A stretch of DNA of 26,623 nt from CAYWRO01 sp964460345 (lineage in GTDB: Bacteria > Planctomycetota > Phycisphaerae > Phycisphaerales > UBA1924). This document shows positions 7,840 through 15,879 of this stretch, one piece after another (position 1 is the first letter of the stretch; each line of letters starts with the position of its first letter). Below the pieces are notes generated by a model. The model was not told the origin of the DNA. It ran no database searches and saw only the letters and a program-made list of their open reading frames with translations. The position numbers and the translations under genes were made by a program. Location: positions 1 through 26,623 of the forward strand of contig CAYWRO010000048.1 in the NCBI GenBank assembly GCA_964460345.1, in the 5' to 3' direction.

Positions 7840-8775
7840 TCACGATTCCGGGGCTCCCGCGGCCGCACGGCCCGCAGGCTCCCCCCACTCTCGCCGGGCG
7901 AGCCGGGCCGCACCCGCCGCGGCGTGCCAGTCGTGAGCGCCGGCCTCCAGCCGCCAGTTGGGGCGGGCCAGGCGGGTGAGATCCTGGGCCACGTGGGCGT
8001 GAATCTGGGGAATCAGGGCGCCGAGGCGGACGCCGACACCGCCGAGGAGCACGATTTCGTCGGGGCGGTAGATGGCGTGGGCGATCCGGAGGGCGCGGAT
8101 GAGGGCCCGGATGGGCGGGTCTGTGACGGTCAGGGCGGCGAGGAGGTCGGGCACGCTGCCTAAGGCGGCCGCGTTGCACCGGGCCTTGAGGGCGGGCAGG
8201 CCGAGGTAGGCCTCCAGCGAGCCGCGGCCGCCATCCGGGCCGATCGGGGCGTCCTCTTCCATGGAGACATCCATCTGGCCGAGGTGGCCGCAGGACCGGC
8301 CGGTCACGGTGAGGGGCTCGCCATCGTCGAGCACGCAGGCGCCGACGCCGGTTCCCAGCGAGAGCGCGAGGAGGCGGCCGGGGGACCGGGTCTGCGACCA
8401 GTGGTCCAGCGCGGCGGCGTGGGCATCGGTGGCGACGGTGACCGGCGCGGGCGGGTTTGCGGGCCGGTCCAGCGCGCGGGCGACGAGTTGGTCGACGTTC
8501 ACGCCAACGAGACCGGGCATGTTCACCGCGAGCGTGATGGCGCGGGAGGCCGGGTCGAACAGGCCGGGGGCGCAGAGGCCGATGGCGGAGGCGTCGAGGT
8601 TATCGAGATCGGCGCTTCGCAGGGCGTCCGCGACGGCGTGGCGGATTGCGGATTCGACCGCTTCGGCATCGGGGCGGGCGTAGGGGTCGCTTCTGCCGCG
8701 TGCGACGAGGCGCTCGCCATCGAGCAGGGCGACCTTGACGCTGGAGCCGCCGATGTCGATGCCGAGGGCGGTCAC
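7840..8775 (-). CDS. ROK-family sugar kinase (glucokinase-like)
   Basis: Likely phosphorylates a hexose with ATP in the cytoplasm. The 311-residue protein has the ROK fold: phosphate-1 loop LGIDIGGSSVKVALLDG (residues about 4-20), LCAPGLFDPASR (the 'apG..d' motif), NMPGLVGVNV, DAHAAALDHW, and the phosphate-2 region LSLGTGVGACVLDDG (about 145-159). The segment after GHLGQMD lacks the CxCGxxGC zinc site that many ROK kinases and repressors carry (here EDAPIGPDGGRGSLEAYLG), so it is a zinc-less variant. It has no N-terminal winged helix, so it is a kinase and not a NagC/XylR-type repressor. The GTG start overlaps the stop of the glycoside hydrolase gene (GTGA, 8772-8775), implying co-translation: a secreted hydrolase releases sugar and the kinase captures it. 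Which sugar is unknown. Confidence 0.85.
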   Translation of the reverse strand: MTALGIDIGGSSVKVALLDGERLVARGRSDPYARPDAEAVESAIRHAVADALRSADLDNLDASAIGLCAPGLFDPASRAITLAVNMPGLVGVNVDQLVARALDRPANPPAPVTVATDAHAAALDHWSQTRSPGRLLALSLGTGVGACVLDDGEPLTVTGRSCGHLGQMDVSMEEDAPIGPDGGRGSLEAYLGLPALKARCNAAALGSVPDLLAALTVTDPPIRALIRALRIAHAIYRPDEIVLLGGVGVRLGALIPQIHAHVAQDLTRLARPNWRLEAGAHDWHAAAGAARLARREWGEPAGRAAAGAPES

Positions 8776-10028
8776 GATCCGGGCGTCTCGGCGGGCTCGG
8801 GCGTTGCGATCTGGGCGGGGTCCTGCTCGGCCTCGGCTCCTGCAGCGGGATTCATGAAGGGGCGGAGCGTTTCGCGGCGGGCCTTGCGCTTGGCCTGCGC
8901 TTCGGGCGACTTGTCTTCTTTGGGATTGGGTGTCTCGAAGAGGGAGGCGTAGGCGAAGATCGCGTAGCCGCCGGTTTCGGAGTGCATCTGCGCCTGCTGG
9001 ATCGTCTGGCCGGGTTCATGGCGATAGTTGGCGATGCCCGGGACGATCAGGTGCGGCGGCGCTGCGGCGAGCCAGGCGTCGACGTCGCTCTTGAAGCGTT
9101 CGTGGTCGTCGGTGTAGATCATGGGGAAGGCGAGGTCGATGGCGCCTTCGTTGAGCCAGCGCGCGGCGTCCTGCATGAAGTTGTCGCGGCCGAGATCGGG
9201 GCGACGCCAGACGGCGGCGGTGAGAACAGCGCCGGGCTTGGGCGCGACCGCTTCGGCGCGGATGCGGCGAACCAGGCGGGTGATCTCGTCGCGAATCCAG
9301 TCGCGGAAGGCGGCCTTGCCCTCATCGGTGGTGGGATCCGTCACGCCCGTCGCCACGGTAAACCTCTTCATGGTTTCGGCATCACCGGGGTAAGCGCCCT
9401 TGTCCTTCATCGTGTCGGAGACGAAGCGGACGTAATCCATGTGAAGCCCGTCGACGTCGTAGCGCGTCATGATGTCGCGCGCGACGGCGACGATGTGGTC
9501 CTGCGCGCCGGGATGCGTGGGATTCACGATGACGTAATGGTCGTTGAGCGGCTGGGCGTTGCCCTGGTTGTCGTACAGCAGCCACTCCGGGTGCTTGTGA
9601 TAGGGATGGTTCTCGGCGGCCGGGGGCGTCTTGTCCTTCCAGAGCGGCATGACGTTGATCCAGGCGTGGATCTTCATGCCGCGGGCGTGGGCCTCGGTGA
9701 CGGCGAGCTCGAGCGGATCGAAGTCCGGCCCCTGGGCTTTGCGGTCTTCGGGAAGGTCTTCGAGCAGCTCGTGGCCCCACGGCTCAAGCTCGCTGCGGTA
9801 GAAGGCGTCGCCCTGTCCGCGGACCTGCCAGATGACGTCCGTCGTGCCGAGCCACGCGGCGTTCTCGATCGCCTTGCGCACATCGTCGGCGCTGCGGTAA
9901 TCCCAGCGCGTGATCCACAGGGCCCGCATGCGGTCACCGCTTTGCGCGGCCGCGGCGGCGGGCGGCGTCCAGACAACCGCCGCGCACGCGAGCAAACAGA
10001 CAGAGAGAAGGTGAACGAGGTGGCGCAT
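8772..10028 (-). CDS. Secreted GHL10-type (DUF187-like) glycoside hydrolase
   Basis: The protein is 418 residues from the ATG at 10028, which has AAGGAG nine bases upstream. An upstream in-frame extension to 10166 lacks a ribosome site and is non-coding-like. A signal peptide (MRHLVHLLSVCLLACAAVVWTPPAAAAA) is followed by a TIM-barrel with the GHL10 signatures: MRALWITRWDYRS, VTEAHARGMKIHAWINVMPLWKD, HPEWLLYDNQG, VNPTHPGAQDHIVAVARDI, VDGLHMDYVRFVSD and IDLAFPMIYTDD. The DYVRF motif marks the barrel strand that carries catalytic or substrate-binding Asp in related families. The C-terminus is charged and low-complexity (AEAEQDPAQIATPEPAETPGS). It acts outside the cytoplasm on an unknown polysaccharide and is coupled by a four-base overlap to the sugar kinase gene. 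Confidence 0.85.
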   Translation of the reverse strand: MRHLVHLLSVCLLACAAVVWTPPAAAAAQSGDRMRALWITRWDYRSADDVRKAIENAAWLGTTDVIWQVRGQGDAFYRSELEPWGHELLEDLPEDRKAQGPDFDPLELAVTEAHARGMKIHAWINVMPLWKDKTPPAAENHPYHKHPEWLLYDNQGNAQPLNDHYVIVNPTHPGAQDHIVAVARDIMTRYDVDGLHMDYVRFVSDTMKDKGAYPGDAETMKRFTVATGVTDPTTDEGKAAFRDWIRDEITRLVRRIRAEAVAPKPGAVLTAAVWRRPDLGRDNFMQDAARWLNEGAIDLAFPMIYTDDHERFKSDVDAWLAAAPPHLIVPGIANYRHEPGQTIQQAQMHSETGGYAIFAYASLFETPNPKEDKSPEAQAKRKARRETLRPFMNPAAGAEAEQDPAQIATPEPAETPGS

Positions 10029-10136
10029 GCGGAGATACTCCTTCCAACAGCCTTTCGACGGGCAGGATGCCGCGGTTCGACGCATCAGGGGGTCAGGACT
10101 TCGAGGTGGGCATTCCGGGACGCGCTGCGACCGTGA

Positions 10137-10166
10137 ACTGTACAGCCCAAAGGCGTTCGTTCGCAA
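10137..10166 (-). promoter_or_regulatory. Possible sigma-70-type promoter for the glycoside hydrolase/kinase pair
   Basis: On the minus strand TTGCGA (10166-10161) is followed after 18 bases by TACAGT (10142-10137). This would give a leader of about 100 bases before the ATG at 10028. Both boxes are partial matches, so this is tentative. Confidence 0.3.
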
Positions 10167-10175
10167 CCCCGCGGA

Positions 10176-10505
10176 TCACGCTCGCGGGGGCCGCGGCGGC
10201 GTGTGGAAGCGGGTGAGGGAGTCTCCGTCGCGTGCATACCCGAGAAATGTCAATTGCCGACCTGCGGGCGGGGACTCGGGCGGCCGGCCGGCATTTTCGG
10301 CGGCCTGCTCCGCATCGATGCCGACCACGCGGGTCTGTCCCGGCGGGCCGTCGGCGTCTTCAACCAGGGCCCAGCAGACGAGTGGTCGGGTGAGGAGTTG
10401 GCGCACATCGCCGGATCCGACGTCGTAGACGGCGATCCAGCCGGAGGCATCCAGAATCTGCAGAGTTCGCCGGTTGCTCATGGGCTTGTTGAGTTTGCTG
10501 ATCAC
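10176..10505 (-). CDS. Small unknown protein downstream of hybrid sensor kinase
   Basis: A 109-residue soluble protein from the GTG at 10505, which overlaps the kinase stop (GTGA, 10502-10505). An ATG nine codons in, at 10481 (MSNRRTLQILDASGWIAVYDVG), is an equally good start. The N-terminal half looks like a short beta-sheet (WIAVYDVGSGDVRQLLTRPLVCWALVED), which could be a compact sensor or effector module. The middle is polar with a Pro-rich loop, and the end (RQLTFLGYARDGDSL) is beta-like. There is no signal peptide or membrane helix. I do not recognise a family. Its overlap with the kinase gene suggests joint translation and possibly a shared task, but nothing in the sequence shows what that is. 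Confidence 0.6.
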   Translation of the reverse strand: MISKLNKPMSNRRTLQILDASGWIAVYDVGSGDVRQLLTRPLVCWALVEDADGPPGQTRVVGIDAEQAAENAGRPPESPPAGRQLTFLGYARDGDSLTRFHTPPRPPRA

Positions 10506-13500
10506 GTCGCGACGTGTCCGCCGTTGTGGAGTCCCTGTTCAAGGAACTGCTCAATTCTGTTGACGGCGATGGGTTTATTCAAGAGCGGCAGGTCGCGCAG
10601 ATCGCCGGGGAGGTCGGCGCTTTCGTAGCCGGTGACGAGAAGGATGGGGACGCCCTCATCCCTGAGTTTGCGTGCCAGAGGGTAGACCTTCTCATCGCCG
10701 AGGTTCACATCGAGGACCGCGGCGGCGGGGCGCTCGTGATCGGCGAGGCGCATGGCGCGGGAGAGCGTGCCTGCGGGGCCGATGACGGAGTAGCCGAGTC
10801 CTTCCAGATCCTCGCGCATGGACATGGCCAGGGGGAGGCTGTCCTCGACGATCAGGACGCGGGCGCGGCCGGCGGCGTCGGGCGTCTCATCGAAGAGTGG
10901 ATGCAGTTCGACGGCGCTCGTGGTGAGCGGGATGCGGATGAGGCACTGCAGGCCGGCCGGAGTAAACCGGCGCTCGATGTCACCCTGGAGCTCGTATTCA
11001 ACGAGTTGATCGATGAGGCGGCTGCCGAAGCCGGTCTGGCCGGGAGAGCCGGGGTCGGGCGTCGATTCGAGCCATTCAAAGATCAGAACGGGGCCGTGCT
11101 CGTTCTCCTGCTCGCGCCAGGTGATGCGCACGGAGCCGTCCTCGCTGCGCAGACCGCCGTGCTTGACGGCGTTGGTGGTCAGTTCGTGCACGACCATGTG
11201 CATGGCGAGCGCGGCCTTGGGACGGAGCGTGACCGGCGGACCGCTGAGGGTGCAGCACTCCTTCGACGGGGCGCGGGCGTTCAACTCACTGGCGACGATG
11301 TCCTCAAGGGAGACGCCCTGCCAGTCTGTGCGCGTCAGCAACCCGTGGGCGGCGGCGATCGCCTGGAGCCGGTCCTCAAAGCTGCGCTGGAAGGTGGGCA
11401 GGTCCGGCGAGCGGCGGATCGTCTGTCGCGCGATGGACTGGATGACGGCGAGCGTGTTCTTGACGCGGTGGTTGAGCTCGCCCATGACGACGCGCATCTG
11501 CTCTTCGTGTTCCTTGCGCTCGGTGATGTCGATGTGGATGCCGTCGACGCGGATGGCCTTGCCCTGCGGATCGCGCTCGACGCGGCCCATGCTGAGGATC
11601 CAGCGCTGGCCGCGGACGGGGTGGATGGTGCGAAACTCGATCTGGAACTCGTTTCGGGTGGATCTGAGCAGGGCCTGAAACTCCCGGTGCACGAGCTTGC
11701 GATCCTCAGGATGGAGGCTGCGGAGCCAGCGCGAGTACCGGCGCGGCGTGGAGGGTTTGAAGCCATAGAGCGGGAGGAACTCCTCGCTCCACGAGCCCTG
11801 GCCGGTTTCGGTGTTCATGCTCCAGACGCCCGCGCTGGAGCCGCGCAGGGCGAAGTGGAGTCTCTTCTGGCTTTCGAGCAGGTCACGGTGAAGGCGGGCG
11901 TTGTCGATGGCCTGGGCGGCGCGCCGTCCGATCTCAACGGCGACCTCGAGATCGCGTTCATCGTACGTGCGCCCGGAGTCGAGCATGACGAAGGTCATTG
12001 CGCCGAAGGTCCGGTCGCGCGCGGCCAGGGGGACGCAGATGTATGAACTGACGTCGAGTTCGCGAAGCAGCCGCAGGTGCTCCTCGTCCAGCGCACGCGC
12101 CTGCAGGAGAGAGTCGGGAACCCGTTTGAGAAGCTGCGGGATTCCTGTCCGAACGACGAACGATGCGCCGTAGGGCGCATCGGGTCCGGGCGGGTAGTTT
12201 TCCATGATGGTGCGGGCGATCTGCTCCTTCTGCGGCGTGGTGTGCGTCGTCGCGAGGCGTCGGAGGGAGGCGGCGGGAGCGTCTTCCTCGTCTTCGACGA
12301 TGTCGATGATGTCGACGGCGCAGCAGTCGGCCAGCAACGGCACCACGGCGCGTGTCACGCTGGTGATGGTCTGTTCGTAATCCAGCGAGGCGGAAAGTTC
12401 GCGGCCGGTGACGGCCAGGGCTTCGGCCTGCACCTCGGCGCGTTTGCGCTCGCTCACGTCGGTGACGAAGCCTTCGAGGGCGACGACTTTGCCGTCGTCG
12501 TCGTAGACGGCCTCGCCGCGCTCCCAGACCCAGCGCCACGAGCCGTCGCGGTGGCGGATGCGGAACTCGAGCTCAAACGGCCGACGGGCGGCGATCGCCT
12601 GCTGCACCGCCTGCCAGGTCCACTCGATGTCGTCGGGGTGCTGAAGCTGCGTCCAGTCGATGCGGCCGGAGAGGAAGTCGTCCGGGGAGTAGCCGGTCAA
12701 CTGCTCCACGCCACGGCTGACGAACTCCTTGGTCCACTTGCGATCGTTGCAGCAGCGGTAAGCCATGCCGGGGAGGCTGGAGACCAGGGTGGCCATGCGC
12801 CGCTCGCTCTCCTGAAGGGCCATCTCCGCGTGCTTGCGCTCGGTGCAGTCGGACGCCTGCACGATGAAGAAGCGCACGTGGCCTTCGTGGTCGCGCACGG
12901 CGGTCGTGGCGCCCTCGACAAACCGGACTTCGCCCTCGGCGTTGCGGTACTCGTCATGCGTCAACAGCGGCCCCTCCTGCCGGGCGGCCTGCTCGAGCCG
13001 GCGGGGCCAGGCGGCCTGCAACTCCGGGAGATCCCTCCACCACCGCGCTTCCCAGAAGGGGCGTCCGATGACTTCCTCGCGAGTCGCGCCGGTGGCCGCG
13101 AGCGCGAGGTCGTTGACGTCCGTCATGCGGCCGAGTGGATCGAGCAGGGCCATGAACTGAAACTGCTGATCGAAGACGGACCTGAAGCGTTCTTCGCTTT
13201 CCGCCCTGAGGCGGACGCTGCGGACGAACAGTTCATCGGCGGCGCGCTTCTGCTCGCGCGTGCTGCGCTCCAGTTTGACGATGGAGGTGACATCATCGAT
13301 GCGGTGGAGGATGTAGGCGATCTTTCCCTGCGCGTTGAGCAGCGGCGAGTTGACGGCGTTCCAGTAGGTTTCGCCTTCCTCGACCTCTTCGCGCCCGGGT
13401 TCGACAACTTCTTCGGTCACCCCAAGCCCGTGGTCGCACCGATACACGCCCATTTCATCCGTCGTGGCGGTGCGAAGGACGCGGTGTAGAGAGGCGCGCA

Positions 13501-14014
13501 GGGCCTGCTCGGTTTCGCCGCCGGGGTCGTGAAGGTACTCGCCGAGCACCTCGCAGACGTCGCGGCCGACGATGGCCTCGCGGCGCATGCGCATGGCGCG
13601 GAGGTAGGCGCGGTTCGCCGCGGCGATGGTCAGATCGGGCCGAATCAGCAGGTATGCCCCGGGGACGCCTTCAAAGACGAGGGAGTAATCGACCTCAATT
13701 CGCGGGATTTCCGGGAATGACGGCCCCTGCTTCTGGCGGGGCGGATCTGTCGGGGGAAGGTTGCCCTCGGACCGGGTGGGGTGCGCGCGGCCTTCGCTGT
13801 CAGGAGGATCTGAGCCCGCTGGGGTACCCGATCGGCCGGCCTGGAGTTGATGGCCCGAGCGGGCCGGCCAGTCGCGCCTGTTGCGAGACGAGCCGGCGCT
13901 CGCCGTGCGGGCTGCGTCCGAAGCGGTGAGGGGTCTTGCATCCGGGTGCTGGAGTCGCCCTGAGCCGCCGCCGCGGGCCTCATCTCCGCCGGAAGCTGAT
14001 CCAAGGCCGTCCAT
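10502..14014 (-). CDS. Hybrid HWE-family sensor histidine kinase (4 PAS, GAF, kinase, receiver)
   Basis: The protein is 1170 residues from the ATG at 14014, which has GGGAGGAG directly upstream; an in-frame ATG at 14068 lacks this. The layout is a disordered Pro/Arg/Ser-rich N-terminus (1-105), PAS1 (about 107-247), PAS2 (267-392), PAS3 (402-522, with DGSWRWVWERGEAVYDDDG), GAF (537-707, SSYICVPLAARDRTFGAM), PAS4 (717-832), the kinase (837-1032) and a receiver (1050-1162). The phospho-acceptor is in ELNHRVKN (His849). The N box reads HELTTNAVKHG, and WLE (Trp981) gives the HWE signature. The receiver has phospho-Asp in VLDVNLGD (about 1102) and the switch Lys in NKPI (about 1147). No transmembrane helix is seen, so it is a cytoplasmic sensor of an unknown (light, redox or small-molecule) cue. 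There is no output domain and no neighbouring response-regulator gene, so it must signal to a partner elsewhere. Confidence 0.92.
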   Translation of the reverse strand: MDGLGSASGGDEARGGGSGRLQHPDARPLTASDAARTASAGSSRNRRDWPARSGHQLQAGRSGTPAGSDPPDSEGRAHPTRSEGNLPPTDPPRQKQGPSFPEIPRIEVDYSLVFEGVPGAYLLIRPDLTIAAANRAYLRAMRMRREAIVGRDVCEVLGEYLHDPGGETEQALRASLHRVLRTATTDEMGVYRCDHGLGVTEEVVEPGREEVEEGETYWNAVNSPLLNAQGKIAYILHRIDDVTSIVKLERSTREQKRAADELFVRSVRLRAESEERFRSVFDQQFQFMALLDPLGRMTDVNDLALAATGATREEVIGRPFWEARWWRDLPELQAAWPRRLEQAARQEGPLLTHDEYRNAEGEVRFVEGATTAVRDHEGHVRFFIVQASDCTERKHAEMALQESERRMATLVSSLPGMAYRCCNDRKWTKEFVSRGVEQLTGYSPDDFLSGRIDWTQLQHPDDIEWTWQAVQQAIAARRPFELEFRIRHRDGSWRWVWERGEAVYDDDGKVVALEGFVTDVSERKRAEVQAEALAVTGRELSASLDYEQTITSVTRAVVPLLADCCAVDIIDIVEDEEDAPAASLRRLATTHTTPQKEQIARTIMENYPPGPDAPYGASFVVRTGIPQLLKRVPDSLLQARALDEEHLRLLRELDVSSYICVPLAARDRTFGAMTFVMLDSGRTYDERDLEVAVEIGRRAAQAIDNARLHRDLLESQKRLHFALRGSSAGVWSMNTETGQGSWSEEFLPLYGFKPSTPRRYSRWLRSLHPEDRKLVHREFQALLRSTRNEFQIEFRTIHPVRGQRWILSMGRVERDPQGKAIRVDGIHIDITERKEHEEQMRVVMGELNHRVKNTLAVIQSIARQTIRRSPDLPTFQRSFEDRLQAIAAAHGLLTRTDWQGVSLEDIVASELNARAPSKECCTLSGPPVTLRPKAALAMHMVVHELTTNAVKHGGLRSEDGSVRITWREQENEHGPVLIFEWLESTPDPGSPGQTGFGSRLIDQLVEYELQGDIERRFTPAGLQCLIRIPLTTSAVELHPLFDETPDAAGRARVLIVEDSLPLAMSMREDLEGLGYSVIGPAGTLSRAMRLADHERPAAAVLDVNLGDEKVYPLARKLRDEGVPILLVTGYESADLPGDLRDLPLLNKPIAVNRIEQFLEQGLHNGGHVAT

Positions 14015-14303
14015 GCTCCTCCCCTCACCCTCCCTTCTTTGGCGTTCCCCCGCGCTCCGGCGCTGCACTCCCCCCCGGAATGCGGCAGGAGCGCACCGCG
14101 CAACCCCACTGTTTACATGATCTTACCGACGTGTGGCAAAAGGCAACCTTTGCGCCCGGTTTGACTCAGAACTCACCAATCCCTTGGGTGCTTTGGCGCT
14201 TTTGGCGGGCGAGCGTGCGTGAACGGGCGCGGATCTGAGCCGTTGATTTTTGTGCAAACGCGGAGGTGCTTGGAGGAGGTAAGAATCCGGCACCCTTTAG
14301 TCA
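14015..14303. other. Divergent intergenic region between sensor kinase and NUDIX genes
   Basis: 289 bases with no convincing gene on either strand. On the minus side a C-rich stretch holds the kinase ribosome site. AT-richer DNA at about 14110-14180 contains TTGCCT...TAAGAT on the minus strand with a short (15-base) spacer. On the plus side GGAGGAGGTAAG (about 14272-14283) looks like a strong ribosome site, but no start codon lies at the right distance; the NUDIX ATG is about 20 bases further on. Confidence 0.4.
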
Positions 14304-14756
14304 ATGATGGCTCATTCCGCTCCCAACCGAACTGCGTCCGCCTGTGCCGTTGTTTTCAACGCGCGGGGAGATGTTCTCCTGCAGCGACGGGCTGATGATG
14401 GGCGATGGGTGCTGCCGGCCGGGGCGATTGAGGCGGGCGAGACGGCCGAAGCCGCGGTCGTGCGCGAGGTTCTAGAGGAGACCGGGTGCGAGGTGCGGGT
14501 GATGCGGCTGGTCGGGATCTATTCCGAGCCCGCGCAGACGACGATCGAGTACCCGGACGGAAACATCGTGCGGTACGTGGCGCTGGCGTTTGCGTGTCGC
14601 CTGGTGCGGGAGGGCGTTTGTGAGGCGAGCGCGGCGGAGACCGCGGAGACGGGCTGGTTTGATCCCGTTGCGGGGCTGCCGGCGGGGTTTGCCGACAAGC
14701 ACCGGCTGCGCCTGGCGGACGCCCTGGCCAATCAATCCGCGGCGTTCATCCGGTGA
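14304..14756 (+). CDS. NUDIX hydrolase
   Basis: A 150-residue protein with a complete NUDIX box at about residues 40-62: GAIEAGETAEAAVVREVLEETGC matches G-x5-E-x7-REV-x-EE-x-G-hydrophobic/Cys exactly. It therefore binds divalent metal and hydrolyses a nucleoside diphosphate linked to another group. The phrase CAVVFNARGDVLLQRRADDGRWVLPAG in front is typical of stand-alone cytoplasmic ADP-ribose/NTP-type family members, and a DGNIVRYVALAF strand with a later AETGWFD also fit. Substrate specificity cannot be read from the box. It is the first of three plus-strand genes (63 bases to the SUI1-like gene) with no strong sign of an operon. The ribosome site is unclear at the ATG chosen; a second ATG follows immediately. 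Confidence 0.9.
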   Translation: MMAHSAPNRTASACAVVFNARGDVLLQRRADDGRWVLPAGAIEAGETAEAAVVREVLEETGCEVRVMRLVGIYSEPAQTTIEYPDGNIVRYVALAFACRLVREGVCEASAAETAETGWFDPVAGLPAGFADKHRLRLADALANQSAAFIR

Positions 14757-14819
14757 TCGGTCGCAGGCGTTGCGCGTTCGTACGATACTGCGGGCACAAC
14801 TTCGCTGGGTGAGAAACGC

Positions 14820-15173
14820 ATGTCCGGTCTTTTTCACGGCACACCGCTCGAACGACCCGTCACGTGTGAGCACTGCGCGCAGCCGGTGTCGGAGTGCGCG
14901 TGTCCGCGTGATGCGGCGGGGGAACTGTGCCTGCCGAAGGACCAGCCTGCGCGTGTGCGGCGCGAGAAGCGGCGCGGCAAGTGGACCACCGTCGTGACGG
15001 GGCTGGATGCGACGGCGACAGACCTGCCGGCGCTGCTGAAGCAACTGCGCGCATCGCTTGGCGCGGGCGGGACGACGACGGCAGACGGGCTTGAACTGCA
15101 GGGGGACCACCGGGAGAAGGTGCTGGCGCGCCTGCAGGCGCTGGGGTATCCGGCGAAACAGGCGGGCGGGTGA
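14820..15173 (+). CDS. SUI1/eIF1-like translation factor (YciH family)
   Basis: A 117-residue protein. The C-terminal two thirds have the SUI1 pattern: basic RVRREKRRGKWTTVVTGLDA, LPALLKQLRASLGAGGTTTADGLELQGDHREKVLARLQALGY. 'G.GGT...g.lelQGdh...v...L...G' is diagnostic. The N-terminal third has CEHCAQPVSECACP, a Cys cluster that may bind zinc; bacterial YciH proteins often begin this way. Family members bind the small ribosomal subunit and can influence start-codon fidelity, but their role in bacteria is poorly defined. The ATG at 14820 is preceded by GGGTGAGAAA. The gene shows no obvious functional link to its neighbours. Confidence 0.9.
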   Translation: MSGLFHGTPLERPVTCEHCAQPVSECACPRDAAGELCLPKDQPARVRREKRRGKWTTVVTGLDATATDLPALLKQLRASLGAGGTTTADGLELQGDHREKVLARLQALGYPAKQAGG

Positions 15174-15251
15174 GCTTCGCGGGGCGCGCGGTGCGGCGGC
15201 GGATCTGCGCACCCCTGGAGCCGCTCGGGCGCAGTGTGCGAAGAGTTCACC

Positions 15252-15875
15252 GTGAAATGGCCGGGCTGGAAATGGCGGATCGTCGCCGCGCTGGTGACGC
15301 TGGGCGGTTTGACGGGGGCGCTGACGTTCTGCGTCGGAGGGCCGGGGTACTACTCGGCCAAGTATGCGCCGGCGGCACACGCGGCAGCTGCGCCGGCTGC
15401 ACGGCCTGGGGCACTTGAGCCGGAAGAACAGACGGAGCCGCACACCTGCGGTCTGCACGCGATGTCGTCGCTGTACCGGGCGTACGGCGTGGATCCGGAG
15501 GCTCACCGGCTGCGCTTCCGACTGGGCACGGACATGCCCGCCAACTGGCTCATCCCCGACTCCCGCGGCACGATTCATCCGGATCTGCTGCGTGTCTTGA
15601 GGCAAGATGGGTTTGAGGCTGAGGTGCTTCTTGACCTCGGCGACGCGGAGCGCCTCGCCCAGTTGCGACGACACCTGGAGGGCGGACAGTGCGCGCTGAC
15701 CTTGATTCGGACGGAAGCGAGCGGGGCGCTGCACTGGGTTGTGCTGAGCGCGCAGGAGAGCGAACCCGCAGCCGTCAGCGTCTGCGATTCGCTGTCTCCA
15801 ACGCTGTATGCCAGACCGCTCGACGCGTTTGTGCGCGAGCGGGTGAGCAGCGTGGTCCTGGTTTCGCCGCGGTGA
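15252..15875 (+). CDS. Membrane-anchored C39-like cysteine peptidase homologue
   Basis: A 207-residue protein from the GTG at 15252, which has GAAGAG seven bases upstream; a GTG at 15234 would add six residues. A single N-terminal membrane helix (about residues 9-28) is followed by an Ala/Pro-rich linker (40-55). The domain then begins with HTCGLHAMSSLYRAYG, whose Cys (about 66) sits exactly as the nucleophile of C39/papain-like bacteriocin-processing peptidases. A candidate catalytic His is in GALHWVVL (about 161), and an Asp in VCDSLSP (about 178) completes a plausible triad. The protein is anchored and faces the periplasm or exterior. It is much shorter than C39-ABC exporters and has no ATPase or permease part, so it is not itself a bacteriocin exporter. 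No small precursor-peptide gene is seen nearby. The substrate is unknown, and the family call rests on motif order. Confidence 0.65.
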   Translation: MKWPGWKWRIVAALVTLGGLTGALTFCVGGPGYYSAKYAPAAHAAAAPAARPGALEPEEQTEPHTCGLHAMSSLYRAYGVDPEAHRLRFRLGTDMPANWLIPDSRGTIHPDLLRVLRQDGFEAEVLLDLGDAERLAQLRRHLEGGQCALTLIRTEASGALHWVVLSAQESEPAAVSVCDSLSPTLYARPLDAFVRERVSSVVLVSPR

Positions 15876-15879
15876 GTGG

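Noticed and set aside
8982..10136. A 384-codon plus-strand open frame
   Set aside because: It is the antisense of the GHL10 hydrolase gene; its Gly/Val/Asp-rich composition and lack of motifs mark it as a shadow.
10514..13489. Two long plus-strand open frames (510 and 470 codons)
   Set aside because: Both mirror the sensor kinase gene, which has clear domains in order on the minus strand.
14271..14303. GGAGGAGGTAAG as a ribosome site for a hidden small gene before the NUDIX gene
   Set aside because: No start codon lies at a usable distance and the next frames close quickly.
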